Origin: Psittacicella melopsittaci
GTDB lineage: Bacteria; Pseudomonadota; Gammaproteobacteria; Enterobacterales; Psittacicellaceae
DNA length: 43,557 nucleotides
Assembly: GCF_003585925.1 (NCBI RefSeq)
Contig: NZ_NRJH01000009.1
Location: forward strand, 1 to 43,557
Direction: 5' to 3'
The translations under genes were made by a program, and so were the position numbers. Of this stretch, positions 21,401 through 33,400 are shown piece after piece; the first letter of the stretch is position 1, and every line of letters begins with the position of its first letter. The notes under the pieces are model-generated. The model saw only the letters and a program-made list of their open reading frames with translations, ran no database searches and was not told the origin of the DNA.

Positions 21401-24400
21401 TTGACTTTAAGGCAACTAATAACCTGAGTCTAACTAACACAGATGTTAAAGCAGTTACAGGTAATGTAGATCTCTCTGCAGAGAAAAACCTAGAGCTCAA
21501 TGCCTCAAATGTAGGAGCTAATAATGACAATGCTCAAGTTAACCTAACTGCTAAAGAGGGCAACCTCAATGCTTCTAATGCCAATATTACCGCAACCCAA
21601 GGTAGCATAAAAGTAAGCGTTGGTCAGGATGTTAATGCCTTAACTTCGAACCTAACTTCAGAAGAAAGCTTAGCAATCAATGCTAATAACATTAACCTCA
21701 ACAACACTAAAGTTGAAGTAACGGCACCAGATGCTGATGTAACTCTAACTGCAGTTAATAACCTCAGCCTCAACAATAAATCTAGCGTTACTTCTACAGC
21801 TAACGCTACCTTTACAGGTAAAGATGTTACTCTCAGTCAAACTACAGTAACGGCAACTAAAGAGGTTACAGCTACGGCAAGTAACAACCTAACCTTTACT
21901 GCTTCGCCAATTACTTCAGCCCAAGGTGATATTAAGCTTACAGCAGGCAACAATGTTTATGGTGAAGCTACAGCTTCGAGTAAATCAGAATTAAATGCCT
22001 TAAATGGTAATGTAAGCGTAAGTGCCAAAGCAGGTAATGTAACTCTACCTTATGCTCAAGTAAACGCTGGTAAACGTGCTGTAATCTCGGCTGCTAACCA
22101 GGTTGACTTAAATAACGCTCAGGTTAAGGCAAGCAATGAGGTTAACCTAAGTGCTACTAAAGGTAACATTATTGTTACAGGTACAAACCTCACAACAACT
22201 GCAACTGACGGTAAAGTAATCGTTAATGCAAGTGCTGCGAGCCTAATTGCAACTAATAGCAATATCTCGGCTCATGCCGTAGCTATTAATGTGAGTGAGA
22301 ATATTAACGCAACTAATTCAAACATTAGTAGTAATGAAGATCTCAACCTCCAAGCAAAAAACATTAACCTCAACAACACTAAAGCTCAAGCAAGCCAAGG
22401 TGAAGTTAATGCTACAGCAACCGCAGAGTTAAATATCACTAATGGCTCTGTAGTTTGTGGTACAGATGTAACTCTAGCTGGTGAAAATGTAACGGTTAAC
22501 CAAGCTACAGTTAACGCAACAAGTGAGAACATTACTATTACGGCAACTAAGGCAGTTAACTTAACAAGCACTACAGCCAATGCTTCTAACCACACCTTTG
22601 TCCGTGGTAGTTCAATTGATATTACTAAAGGCACTTTAGAAGCAACTAAAGGTGATGTGTCAGTTGGGGATGGAGTTACGGCGAGAACTAACATTACTGG
22701 AGCTACATTAAATGCAACTGCAGGTAATGTAAGTGTAAGTGGTAATGAGTTTGTTAATGTATCTGGGACTAGAGTTAAAGCCCACTTAGACATTAACTTA
22801 AGTGCACCTCAAGGTACGGTTAATATCACTAACAGTACCAACTTACGTGCTGATCGTACAATTAATGTAACGGCACAAAACGTGAGCATTAATAACACGG
22901 TATTAAATGCAGCAACAACTATTGGTGTTAATGCTACTCTCAACCATGTAGAAGCAGATAATGCAACTCTAGTAGCAAATACCTCAGTTGAAATTAAAGC
23001 TGCTCAAGGTAATGTAACTGCTACAGGTCTCAACCTCACAGTAAGTGAAGGTAGGGGAGCTATTGCCGCTAAAAACATAAACTTAAACAATGCAACTGTT
23101 AATACAGCAGACCAAGCTAACTTAAGTGCAAGCAATAACCTCAGCTTAACTAACTCTAAAGTTAACTCGGTAAATGCTAATGTTGAGCTAAATGCAACTA
23201 ATAATGTTCACCTCGCTAACACAAATGTAAGTGCAAATGCCCAAGATGGCCAAGTTAGCATCAGTGCAACATCAGGTAACTTAACTACAACTAAAGCAAA
23301 CATTAGTGCAACTCGTGGCAGTGTTAATGTAAACGTAGGTAACAATGTAAGCTCAACTACGACTAACATCACTTCGCGTGATAGCCTCGTAGTTAAAGCC
23401 CAAAACATTGACCTCAATAACACTACAGTTAATGCAACTGGTACTAACTCAAATGTTGAGTTAACAGCAAGAAATGCTCTAAACGCAACTAACGGCACAA
23501 GCATTAACGCTACAGGTAACACTAGCCTCGTAGCTCAAGCAGGTGATCTAACTCTGAGCGAGACTACAGTAAACACTACAAAAGGTAATGTAACTGTAGA
23601 TGCTAAAGCTGGTAATGTAAGCTTTAGTGCATCACCAATTAACTCAGGTAACAACATTACGATTAATGCGGCTAAGAACATTACAGGTAAGGTTGTAGCA
23701 GAGAAAGGTTCTGAGTTAACTGCTGCACAAAATATTGTTGTTAAAGCAGGTGAGAACTTAACATTACCTAACGCAAGCTTAACGGCAACTGCAGGTAGCG
23801 TAGAAGTTACAGCAACAAATAACATTAACCTTGCAAATGCAAGTGCTTCAGCTGCTAAAGACATAGATGTGAAGTCCACTTCTGGAGCTATTCTTGCAAC
23901 TAATGGTACTTATACTTCATCTGGAGCTAATGTTAACTTCACAGCTCTAGATACAACTAACGGTACCTTAACCTTAGAAAATGTTGCAGTGAAATCACCA
24001 ACAGCTGGCGTTAAAGTAAGTGTAGGTAAAGACGTATGTGCAACTAACTCAAGCCTAACTTCTTACAATGCTATTGCTATTGAAGCAAATAACATCAGTG
24101 GTTCTAATACCTCATTTACCACTACAGGTGCTGATGCAAATGTTAGCCTCAAAGCAAGCAATAACCTCAGCTTAACCAATGGCTCTAAAGTAGTATCAAC
24201 AGGTAATGCAAGCTTTAATGGTAATAATGTAACTCTTTGCACTACTACTGTAACTGCAGAGAATAATGTTAACGTTACAGCAACCAATAACCTCAGCTTC
24301 ACAGCTTCACCAATCACTGCTAAAGCTGGAGATATTACTCTAACTGCAGAGCAAAATATCCAAGGTGTAGCAGCTGTAGATGGTAAGTCTGAGCTTAACG

Positions 24401-27400
24401 CAAGCAAAGGTAATGTAACCGTTAAGGCTAAAGAAGGTAACGTTTCTCTACCTAATGCTAATGTAACAGCAGGTAACCGTGCGGTAATCTCTGCAGGTAA
24501 CCAAGTTGACTTAAACAGCTCAGTAGTAACAGCAGCAAATGAAGTTAATGTAACTGCTACTGCAGGTGACATTATTGCTACAGGCACTAACCTCACCGCA
24601 ACTGCATCTACAGGTAAAGTTGTAGTTAACACTACAAATAGCAATCTTCTTGCGACTAACAGTAATATTGCCGCTAATAGCGTAAGTATTAATGTAGGTG
24701 AGAATATTAATGCTACTAATAGTGCAATTGTAAGTAACCAAGCTTTAGAACTTAAAGCAAAAAATATTAACCTCAACAACACTAAAGCTCAATCTAACCT
24801 AGGAGCAGTTAATGCTACTGCAACCTCGGAACTAAATATTACAGATAACTCTGTAGTTTGCGGTACATCAGTAAATCTGGCGGGTGATACAGTTAAAGTT
24901 CAGCAAGCAACCGTTAATGCTACAAGTGAAAATATAACTATTAAAGCTAACCAAGCTGTAAGCTTAACCGCTCTAAACGCTAATGCCTCTAACCACACTT
25001 TTGTGCGTGGTAGTTCTATTGATGTAACTGAAGGTACTTTAAAAGCTACTAAAGGTGATGTGTCTATTGGGGATGGAGCTACGGCGAGAACTAACATTAC
25101 TGGAGCTACTTTAACCGCAACTGCAGGTAATGTAAGTGTAAGTGGTAATGAGTTTGTTAATGCTTCTGGAACTACAATTAAAGCTCACTTAGACGTTAAC
25201 CTAAGTGCTCCAAATGGTACAGTTAATATCACTAACAGTACTAACTTACGTGCTGACCGTTCAATTAACGTAACGGCACAAAACGTAAGCATTAATAAAA
25301 CCGTATTAAATGCAGCAACAACAATTGGTGTAAATGCTACTGTAAATAATGTAGATGCAGATAATGCAACTCTAGTAGCTAACCAATCAATTGAAGTTAA
25401 AGCTGCTAAAGGCAATGTAACAGGCCAAGCTCTAAACCTCACTTCTCGTGGGGCTGGGGTAGCTATTGCCGCAAATAATGTAACTCTAACGAGTTCAACT
25501 GTTAATGCCTCAACTTCAGCTAACTTAAGTGCAAGCAATAACATTAGCTTAACTAACACTAAAGTTAATGCTAAAACAGGCAATGTTGACTTAAATGCAA
25601 CTAACAATATCAACCTTGAAAATAGCAATGTAACTGCGAATACAGACAATGCTAAAGTTAATGTAACCGCAACTAAGGGTAACTTAACAGCAACGAACAG
25701 TAACCTAACGGCAACTGCAGGTAGCGTTAAAGTTCAAGTTGGGCAAAACATTAATGCAACGAACAGTAACATTACTGCTCGTGATGATTTAGCTCTTAAC
25801 GCGAACAACATTAACCTCAGCAACACAACTGTAAATGCTACGGGTACAAGTGCTAATGTTACAGTTACAGCTAAGGCAAGCTTAGATGTATCTAATTCTT
25901 CACGCATTAACTCTACAGCTAATACCAGCCTATCTGGTAAAGCAGTTAATGTAACTAACTCAAGCGTTAATGCATCACAAAACGTTAAACTTGAGTCAAA
26001 AACTGACTTAAATGTTACTAACTCAACAGTTACTGCAACGCAAGGTAATGCAGACCTTAAAGCAGAAAATAACGTGAACTTAATTGGTTCAAGTGTATCT
26101 GCTAATGGTAACGACGCTAAAGTTAATGTAACTGCGACTTCAGGTAACTTAACTGCAACTAACAGTAACATTACTGCGACTGCAGGTAGTGTAAATGTAA
26201 CTGTAGGTAAAGATGTAACAGCAACTAACTCTAACGTTACTGCAGCTAATGCAATTAGCATTAATGCAACTAACATTACTGGTTCTAATACTTCAATTAC
26301 TACTACAGGTACAGATGCTGACATTACTTTAAATGCAAGAAACAACCTAAGCCTCAACAACAAAGCAAAAGTTGAAGCTACGGGTAATGCAACGTTAACT
26401 GCAACTGACACGCTAAATGTAGATAATGCTACAGTTACGGCATCTGCTGGTAACGCAAGCTTAAATGCAAAAGATATTGCTTTAACTAACAGCACAGTAA
26501 CAGCACAAGTTAATGCAAGTGTTAATGCAATAGGTACTTTAACTGCAACTAATGCTACAGTTTTAGCTAAGACTGGTGATGCAGATGTTAAAGGTAAGGA
26601 TGTAACTCTAACTAACAGCAGTGTAACAGCTGACGTTAATGCTAGTGTTAATGCTACTGGTACTTTAACTGCAACTAATACAACAGTTAACGCTACAAAA
26701 GGTGATGCTGACGTTGCAGGTGCAGTAGTAACTCTAGATAAAGTAAATGTTACGGCAACTGCAGGTGACGCTACAGTTAAAGGTACAGACGTAACTCTAA
26801 CTAAAGTAAATGTTACAGGTGCAACTAATACAAATGTAACGGCTACAGGTAGCTTAACTGCAACTGATACTAAAGTTAATGCAACAACTGGTAACGCTAC
26901 AGTTAAAGGTGCAGGTGTTACTCTAACTAACAGCTGTGTAACGGCTGACGCTAATGCTAACGTAAGCTCAACTGGTGCTTTAACTGCAACTAATACAACA
27001 GTTAACGCTACAAAAGGTGATGCTGAGGTTGCAGGTACAGTAGTATCTCTAGATAAAGTAAATGTTACTGCAACTGCAGGTGACGCTACAGTTAAAGGTA
27101 CGGACGTAACTCTAACTAAAGCAAATGTTACAGGTGCATCTAATGCAAATGTAACGGCTTCAGGCACTTTAACTGCAACTGATACTAAAGTTGACGCTAC
27201 ATCTGGTAACGCTACAGTTAAAGGTAATGGAGTAACTCTAACTAACAGCTGTGTATCTGCGAACACTAATGCTAACGTAAGCTCAACTGGTGCTCTAACT
27301 GCGACTAATACAACAGTTTCAGCTGCAAATGGTGATGCTGACGTTGCAGGTACAGTAGTAACTCTAGATAAAGTAAATGTTACTGCAACTGCAGGTGACG

Positions 27401-30400
27401 CTACAGTTAAAGGTACAGACGTAACTCTAACTAAAGCAAATGTTACAGGTGCAACTAATGCGAATGTAACTGCTACAGGTGCGTTAATTGCAACTGATAC
27501 TAAAGTTGACGCTACAACTGGTAACGCTAACGTTAAAGGTGTAGATGTTACTCTAACTAACAGCTGTGTATCTGCGAACAATAATGCAAACGTAAGCTCA
27601 ACTGGTACTTTAACTGCAACTAATACAACTGTTTCAGCTACAAATGGTGATGCAGACGTTGCAGGTACAGTAGTAACTCTAGATAAAGTAAATGTTACTG
27701 CAACTGCAGGTGACGCTGCAGTTAAAGGTACTGACGTAACTCTAACTAAAGTAAATGTTACAGGTGCAACTAATGCAAATGTAACTGCTACTGGTGAGCT
27801 TAATGCAACTAACACTGTAGTTAACGCAACTAAAGGTAACACCACTCTAACTGGTACTGAAGTTAAATTAACTAACAGCACTGTAAGTGCACAAGAAAAT
27901 ACTAAAGTAGTTGCTTCAGAAAATCTTAAAGCAACTAACACTACAGTTACGGCAACTACAGGTAATGTAGACCTAACTGCAGCGAAAAACTTAAACTTAA
28001 ATAACACTAATGTAGCTGCAAATGCTGAAGGTGCTAAAGTTAACCTAAGTGCAACTAACGGTGACTTAACTGCAACTAATGCCAACATTACTGCAACCTT
28101 AGGTAGCGTAAACGTTACTGTAGGTAATAATGTTTCAGCTACAAGTTCGAATATTACTTCGAACCAAGCTCTAGAAATAGATGCTAGAAATATCGATCTA
28201 GATAGTACTGAAGTTAATGCAACTGGTACTAACGCTGATGTTAGCCTAACCGCTAAAGAAAACCTAAGCTTACGTAATGGTACAAGTGTTACCTCAACAG
28301 GCAATGCAAGCTTAACAGGTACAGATGTAACGCTAAGTGAAACAACTGTAACTGCAACCAAGAATGTAAATGCAACAGCAGGTAACAACCTAACCTTCAC
28401 TGCTTCGCCAATTACTTCAAACGAAGGTGACATCACCTTAACTGCAGATAATAATGTTTACGGTGAAGCTACAGCTGCTAATAAATCACAATTAAATGCA
28501 GTTAAAGGTAATGTAAGCGTAACGGCACAAACAGGTAATGTAACTCTACCTAATGCTAATGTAAATGCAGGTAACCGTGCAGTTATCTCTGCAGGTCAAG
28601 GTGTTGATCTAGCATCTTCGGTAGTAACAGCAGCAAATGAAGTTAATGTAACTGCAACTGCAGGTGACATTAATGCTGTAGGTACTAACTTAACCGCAAC
28701 AGCAACTTACGGTAAAGTTGTAGTTAACACTACTACAAGTAGCTTAATTGCGACTAACTCGAACATAGCTGCTAATGCAGTAGCAATTAATGTAGGTGAG
28801 AACATCAATGCAACTAATTCAAGCATTAGAAGTAATGAAGCTCTGAACCTTAAAGCAAATAACATTAACCTTGACAACACTTCTGCAGTGTCTGGTAAAG
28901 GTGAAGTTAACGCTACAGCAACCGCAGAGTTAAATATCACTAATAACTCGGTAGTTTGTGGTACAGATGTAACTCTAGCAGGTGCAAATGTAACAGTTAA
29001 CCAAGCTACAGTTAATGCAACAAGTGAGAACATCACTATTGCTGCAACTAAAGCAGTTAACTTAACAAGCACTACCGCTAAAGCTGCTAACCACACCTTT
29101 GTCCGTGGTAACTCGATTGATGTAACTGAAGGTACTTTAGAAGCTACTAAAGGGGATGTGTCAGTTGGGGATGGGACTACGGCGAGAACTAACATTACAG
29201 GTGCTACTTTAACCGCAACTGCAGGTAATGTAAGTGTAAGTGGTAATGAGTTTGTTAATGTTTCAAGTACTAGAGTTAAAGCTGGTTTAGACATTAACTT
29301 AAGTGCACCACAAGGTACAGTTAATGTTAGCGATGCAACTAACCTACGTGCTGAGCGTTCAATTAACGCAAACGCACAAGAAGTAAAACTTAAAGATGCT
29401 GTACTAAATGCAACTCAGACTATTGCTGTTAATGCTACGCAAACTAATGTAGTAGCAAACAATACAACTCTAGTTGCAAATGACTCTATTGCTGTTAAAG
29501 CAGCTCAAGGTACTGTAGAAGCTGATAAGCTCAACATTACTTCTCAAGGTAAAGCTTATCTTGGTGCGACAAACCTCAGTCTAACTAACAGCAGTGTTAC
29601 GGCAACTACAGCGACTAATTTAAGTGCTACAAGCAACCTCAGTTTAACTAACTCTAGTCTAACAACAACTGCAGGTAATCTTGAGGTAAGTGCTCAAGAC
29701 AATATCAACTTAAATGACAGCAATGTTAGAGCTAATAGCCCTGATGCAAAAGTTAATCTAAGCGTAACTGTTGGTAACTTAAATGCAAACAATAGCAATA
29801 TCACTGCTAGCCAAGGTAGTGTTAATCTAACAGTGGCTAATAATGTTAATAGCCATGCTTCTAACATTACTTCGCAAGAAAGCCTAGATATTGTGGCTAA
29901 CAACATTAATGCCTCAAATACTATTTTTGCGGCAACAAATGCACAAGCTGATGTTAACCTAGAGGCTACTAATAACCTAAGCCTGAGCAACTCCAGCCAA
30001 GTTGTTTCTGCAGGTAATGCAAGCTTAACCGCTAACAATGTTACTCTGCTCCAAACTTGTGTAACTGCAAGTAACAACATTAGTGCTTATGCAAGCAATA
30101 ACCTAACCTTCTCAGTATCACCAATTACTTCTCAGACTGGAGATATTAGTCTCAAAGCTGACAAGGATATCATTGGGGTATATCAAGAAGGAGCAAAAGC
30201 AAAAATTAAAGCAACTCAAGGCAATGTAAGCGTAACCGCTCAAGGTAATGTTTCTCTTCCAAATGCAAATATTGAAGCTGGAAATCGTGCCGAGGTTATT
30301 GCGGCTAACAATGTTGACTTAAGTGCTTCGGGCGTTAGTGCAACTAACCAAGTGAGCGTAACTGCAACTAATGGTTCTATTGCTGCTTCAGGTGGTAACT

Positions 30401-33400
30401 ATAACTCTAGCCAAGGAAATGTGGTTATGACCTCAAATGCCTCTATGTCATTTGATAATGCAAATGCATACGCAAGCAAAGGGGTAGTTACATTTACTAC
30501 TAAAGCTGAGCAAGCAAACTTCTCGGCTAATGGCTCGAATATTAATGCTACAACTGTAGGTATTACGGCAGCTAATAACATTAATTTCAGCAATACAAAT
30601 ATTAGTTCGGTAAATACTCTTGCCGTAAATGCTAACAATATTAGTGTTGAAGCTTCTAACCTAACTACTTCTGATGCCTCAAGTGCAATTAGACTAGTAG
30701 CAAGCAATAATCTAACTGTGGCTAACGGTTCTCTTGACACTACCGCAAATGTTGATTTTATTGCTAAAAACAACCTTGAAGTAAACAACAACTCGGTAAC
30801 TAGCCGTCAAGGTACTATTAGCATTAACAGTAGTGAAGGTTGTGCAACTCTCAAGGCTGCAAGCATTGATGCTCACGATAATCTTAGCGTAAATGCCAAT
30901 AAGGGTATTACCTTATCTGGTTCACCGCTTACAAGTAGCTGTGCTTCGGTAACTATTACTTCCGATGCTGGTATTGACGGTAAAATCATTAGTGATAAAG
31001 GTTCGCTAATCACCGCATACAATAATGTAAGCATTAGTGCCAAAGCTGGTGACATTAGCTTACCTAATGCAACTATTACAGCACAAAATGGTAATGCCTC
31101 TATCCAAGCGGTAAATGGAGAGGTTAACCTCAGCCAGTCAGGCATTACAGCTCAACGCCAAGTGAGTGTTGAAGCACAAAACAATCTAGTTGCTACAGGT
31201 GGTACTTATCAGTCGAACACTACAGATGTAGTCTTCTGTGCAACTGCAGGATGTGTAAGCTTAGCTGACGCTAAAGTTTACGCTAACCAAGGTGCATTCA
31301 AAGTTACGGCAAATGAATTTGAGGCAAATAACACCTTAATTGCGAGCCGTGATGATCTCAATATAAGTGCAACGCGCGTAGATGTGTCTAATGGCTCTAA
31401 CTTTACTACAAGTCAAGGTAGCGTAAATGTTCAAGCGAGCAACATTAGCGTAAATGCTTCGGCAATTACCGCTAACCAAGAAATTTCCTTAGGAACATTA
31501 GCAACGCAAAACACAAGTATTACTGGTTCTACTTTAGTAACAACCCATGGTGATATAAGTGTGACAGGTGACCAAGAGCTAACTTCGACTAATACCAGTT
31601 ATCAAGCAGGTCGCGATCTCAACCTTGCTTCACCAAATGGTAGTGTAGTAGTAAACAATGGTACCTTAACTGCAGTAAGATCGATTAATCTCACTGCTCC
31701 AAATCTAAGCTTAAATGACAATGCAACAGTTATTGCTTCTAACCTAGGTATAGAAACAGTTAACTTTAGCGTAACTAACGGAGCTAACTTAAATGCAACT
31801 AACAATGTGGCGGTGAATGCAACCACCATTACGAGTCAAGGTCTCAATGTTAATGCAGAAAATGCTTCCTTAAGTGCAGTTAATATAAGCTTAACTGGTG
31901 GTACGATTAATGGTACTAAAGCAGTTACTCTAAGTGCTAAAGACAACCTCACTACTAACGCAAGCAACCTAGTTGCTCAAAACGGTGATGTTGCATTAAG
32001 TGCAAACAACCTCTCAGTAACTGCAGGTCAAGTTAAAGGAACAAATGTTTCTCTTACTTCAAATACAGCTACTACTGTAAGCGACAGTAATGTTACGGCA
32101 ACAGCTGGAGTTTATGTAAGCTCTAACGGTACTACAACTGTAGGTACATCTAACTTAAGTGCAGCTGGTAATGTAACAGTTACTGCAGAAAAAGCAGTGA
32201 ACTTAACTAACGGAGCTAACCTCTCAGCAAATAATGTTGTAGTAGAGGCAACTAATGGTTCGGTAACCTTTGACGGTGCTAACCTCACAGCCCAAAACAC
32301 AACTACTATTACCGCTAAAGAGAATACAAGCGTAGCTAACAGTAATGTTTCTGCTCAAGTTGAAGTTAAAGTACACGCTAACCAAACTACTACTGTAGGT
32401 ACTTCGAACTTAAGTTCAGCTGGTAATGTAACAGTTACAGCAGAAAAAACAGTGAACTTAACTAAGGGGGCTAACCTCTCAGCAAATAATGCTGTTGTAG
32501 TAGAGGCAACTAATGGTTCGGTAACCCTTGACGGTGCTAACCTCACTGCCCAAAACACTACAAGCATTACAGCTAAAGAGAATATATCTGTTAGCAACAG
32601 TAATGTTTCTGCTCAAGTTGCGGTTAAAGTACATGCTAACCAAACTACAACTGTAGGTACTTCTAACTTAAGTTCAGCTGGTAATGTAACAGTTACCGCA
32701 GAAAAAGCAGTGAACTTAACTAACGGAGCTAACCTTTCTGCAAATACAGATGTAGTGGTAGAGGCGACTAATGGTTCGGTAACCCTTGACGGTGCTAACC
32801 TCACAGCCCAAAACACTACAAGCATCACTGCAAAAGAGAATACAAGCGTAGCTAACAGTAATGTTTCTGCTCAAGTTGGGGTTAAAGTACATGCTAACCA
32901 AACTACAACTGTAGGTACATCTAACTTAAGTTCAGCTGGTAATGTTACAGTTACTGCAGAAAAAGCAGTGAACTTAACTAAGGGAGCTAACCTCTCTGCA
33001 AATAATGCTGTAGTGGTAGAGGCAACTAATGGTTCGGTATCGGTTGACGGTGCTAACCTCACAGCGCAAAACACTACAAGTATCACTGCAAAAGAGAATA
33101 CAAGCGTAGCTAACAGTAATGTTTCTGCTCAAGTTGGGGTTAAAGTACATGCTAACCAAACTACAACTGTAGGTACTTCTAACTTAAGTTCAACTGGTAA
33201 TGTAACAGTTACCGCAGAAAAAGCTGTGAACTTAACTAAGGGTGCTAACCTCTCTGCAGGTAATGCTGTAGTGGTAGAGGCAACTAATGGTTCGGTAACT
33301 CTTGACGGTGCTAACCTCACTGCCCAAAACACAACTACGATTACTGCAAAAGAGAATACAAGCGTAGCTAACAGTAATGTTTCAGCTCAAGTTGCGGTTA

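Larger units (their letters stand above)
11743..29110 (+). repeat. Long-period super-repeats (1.7-4.1 kb) in the adhesin passenger
   Basis: The landmark (F/L)VRG occurs eight times at 11743, 13921, 15700, 18703, 20881, 22597, 25000 and 29098, with spacings 2178, 1779, 3003, 2178, 1716, 2403 and 4098 bp, all multiples of three. The first six copies and the last are each flanked by similar blocks: ITATKAVNLTS upstream, then SVGDG..ARTNITGATL, INLSAPQGTVN, LRA(D/E)RSINVTA and TIGVNAT downstream, with more divergence at 11743 and 18703. The two longest spacings are explained by shorter tandem arrays inserted at about 16.7 and 26.7 kb. Related but diverged blocks appear at about 10.6 and 31.5 kb. 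Confidence 0.88.

Noticed and set aside
25734..28436. 900-codon minus-strand open frame, and many smaller ones opposite the giant gene
   Set aside because: The frame is the complement of the repeated Asn/Thr/Ala/Val codons, which rarely produce stops in that antisense phase. The translation is monotonous Val/Leu/Ala/Thr repeating with the sense repeats, with no start signals or family motifs.
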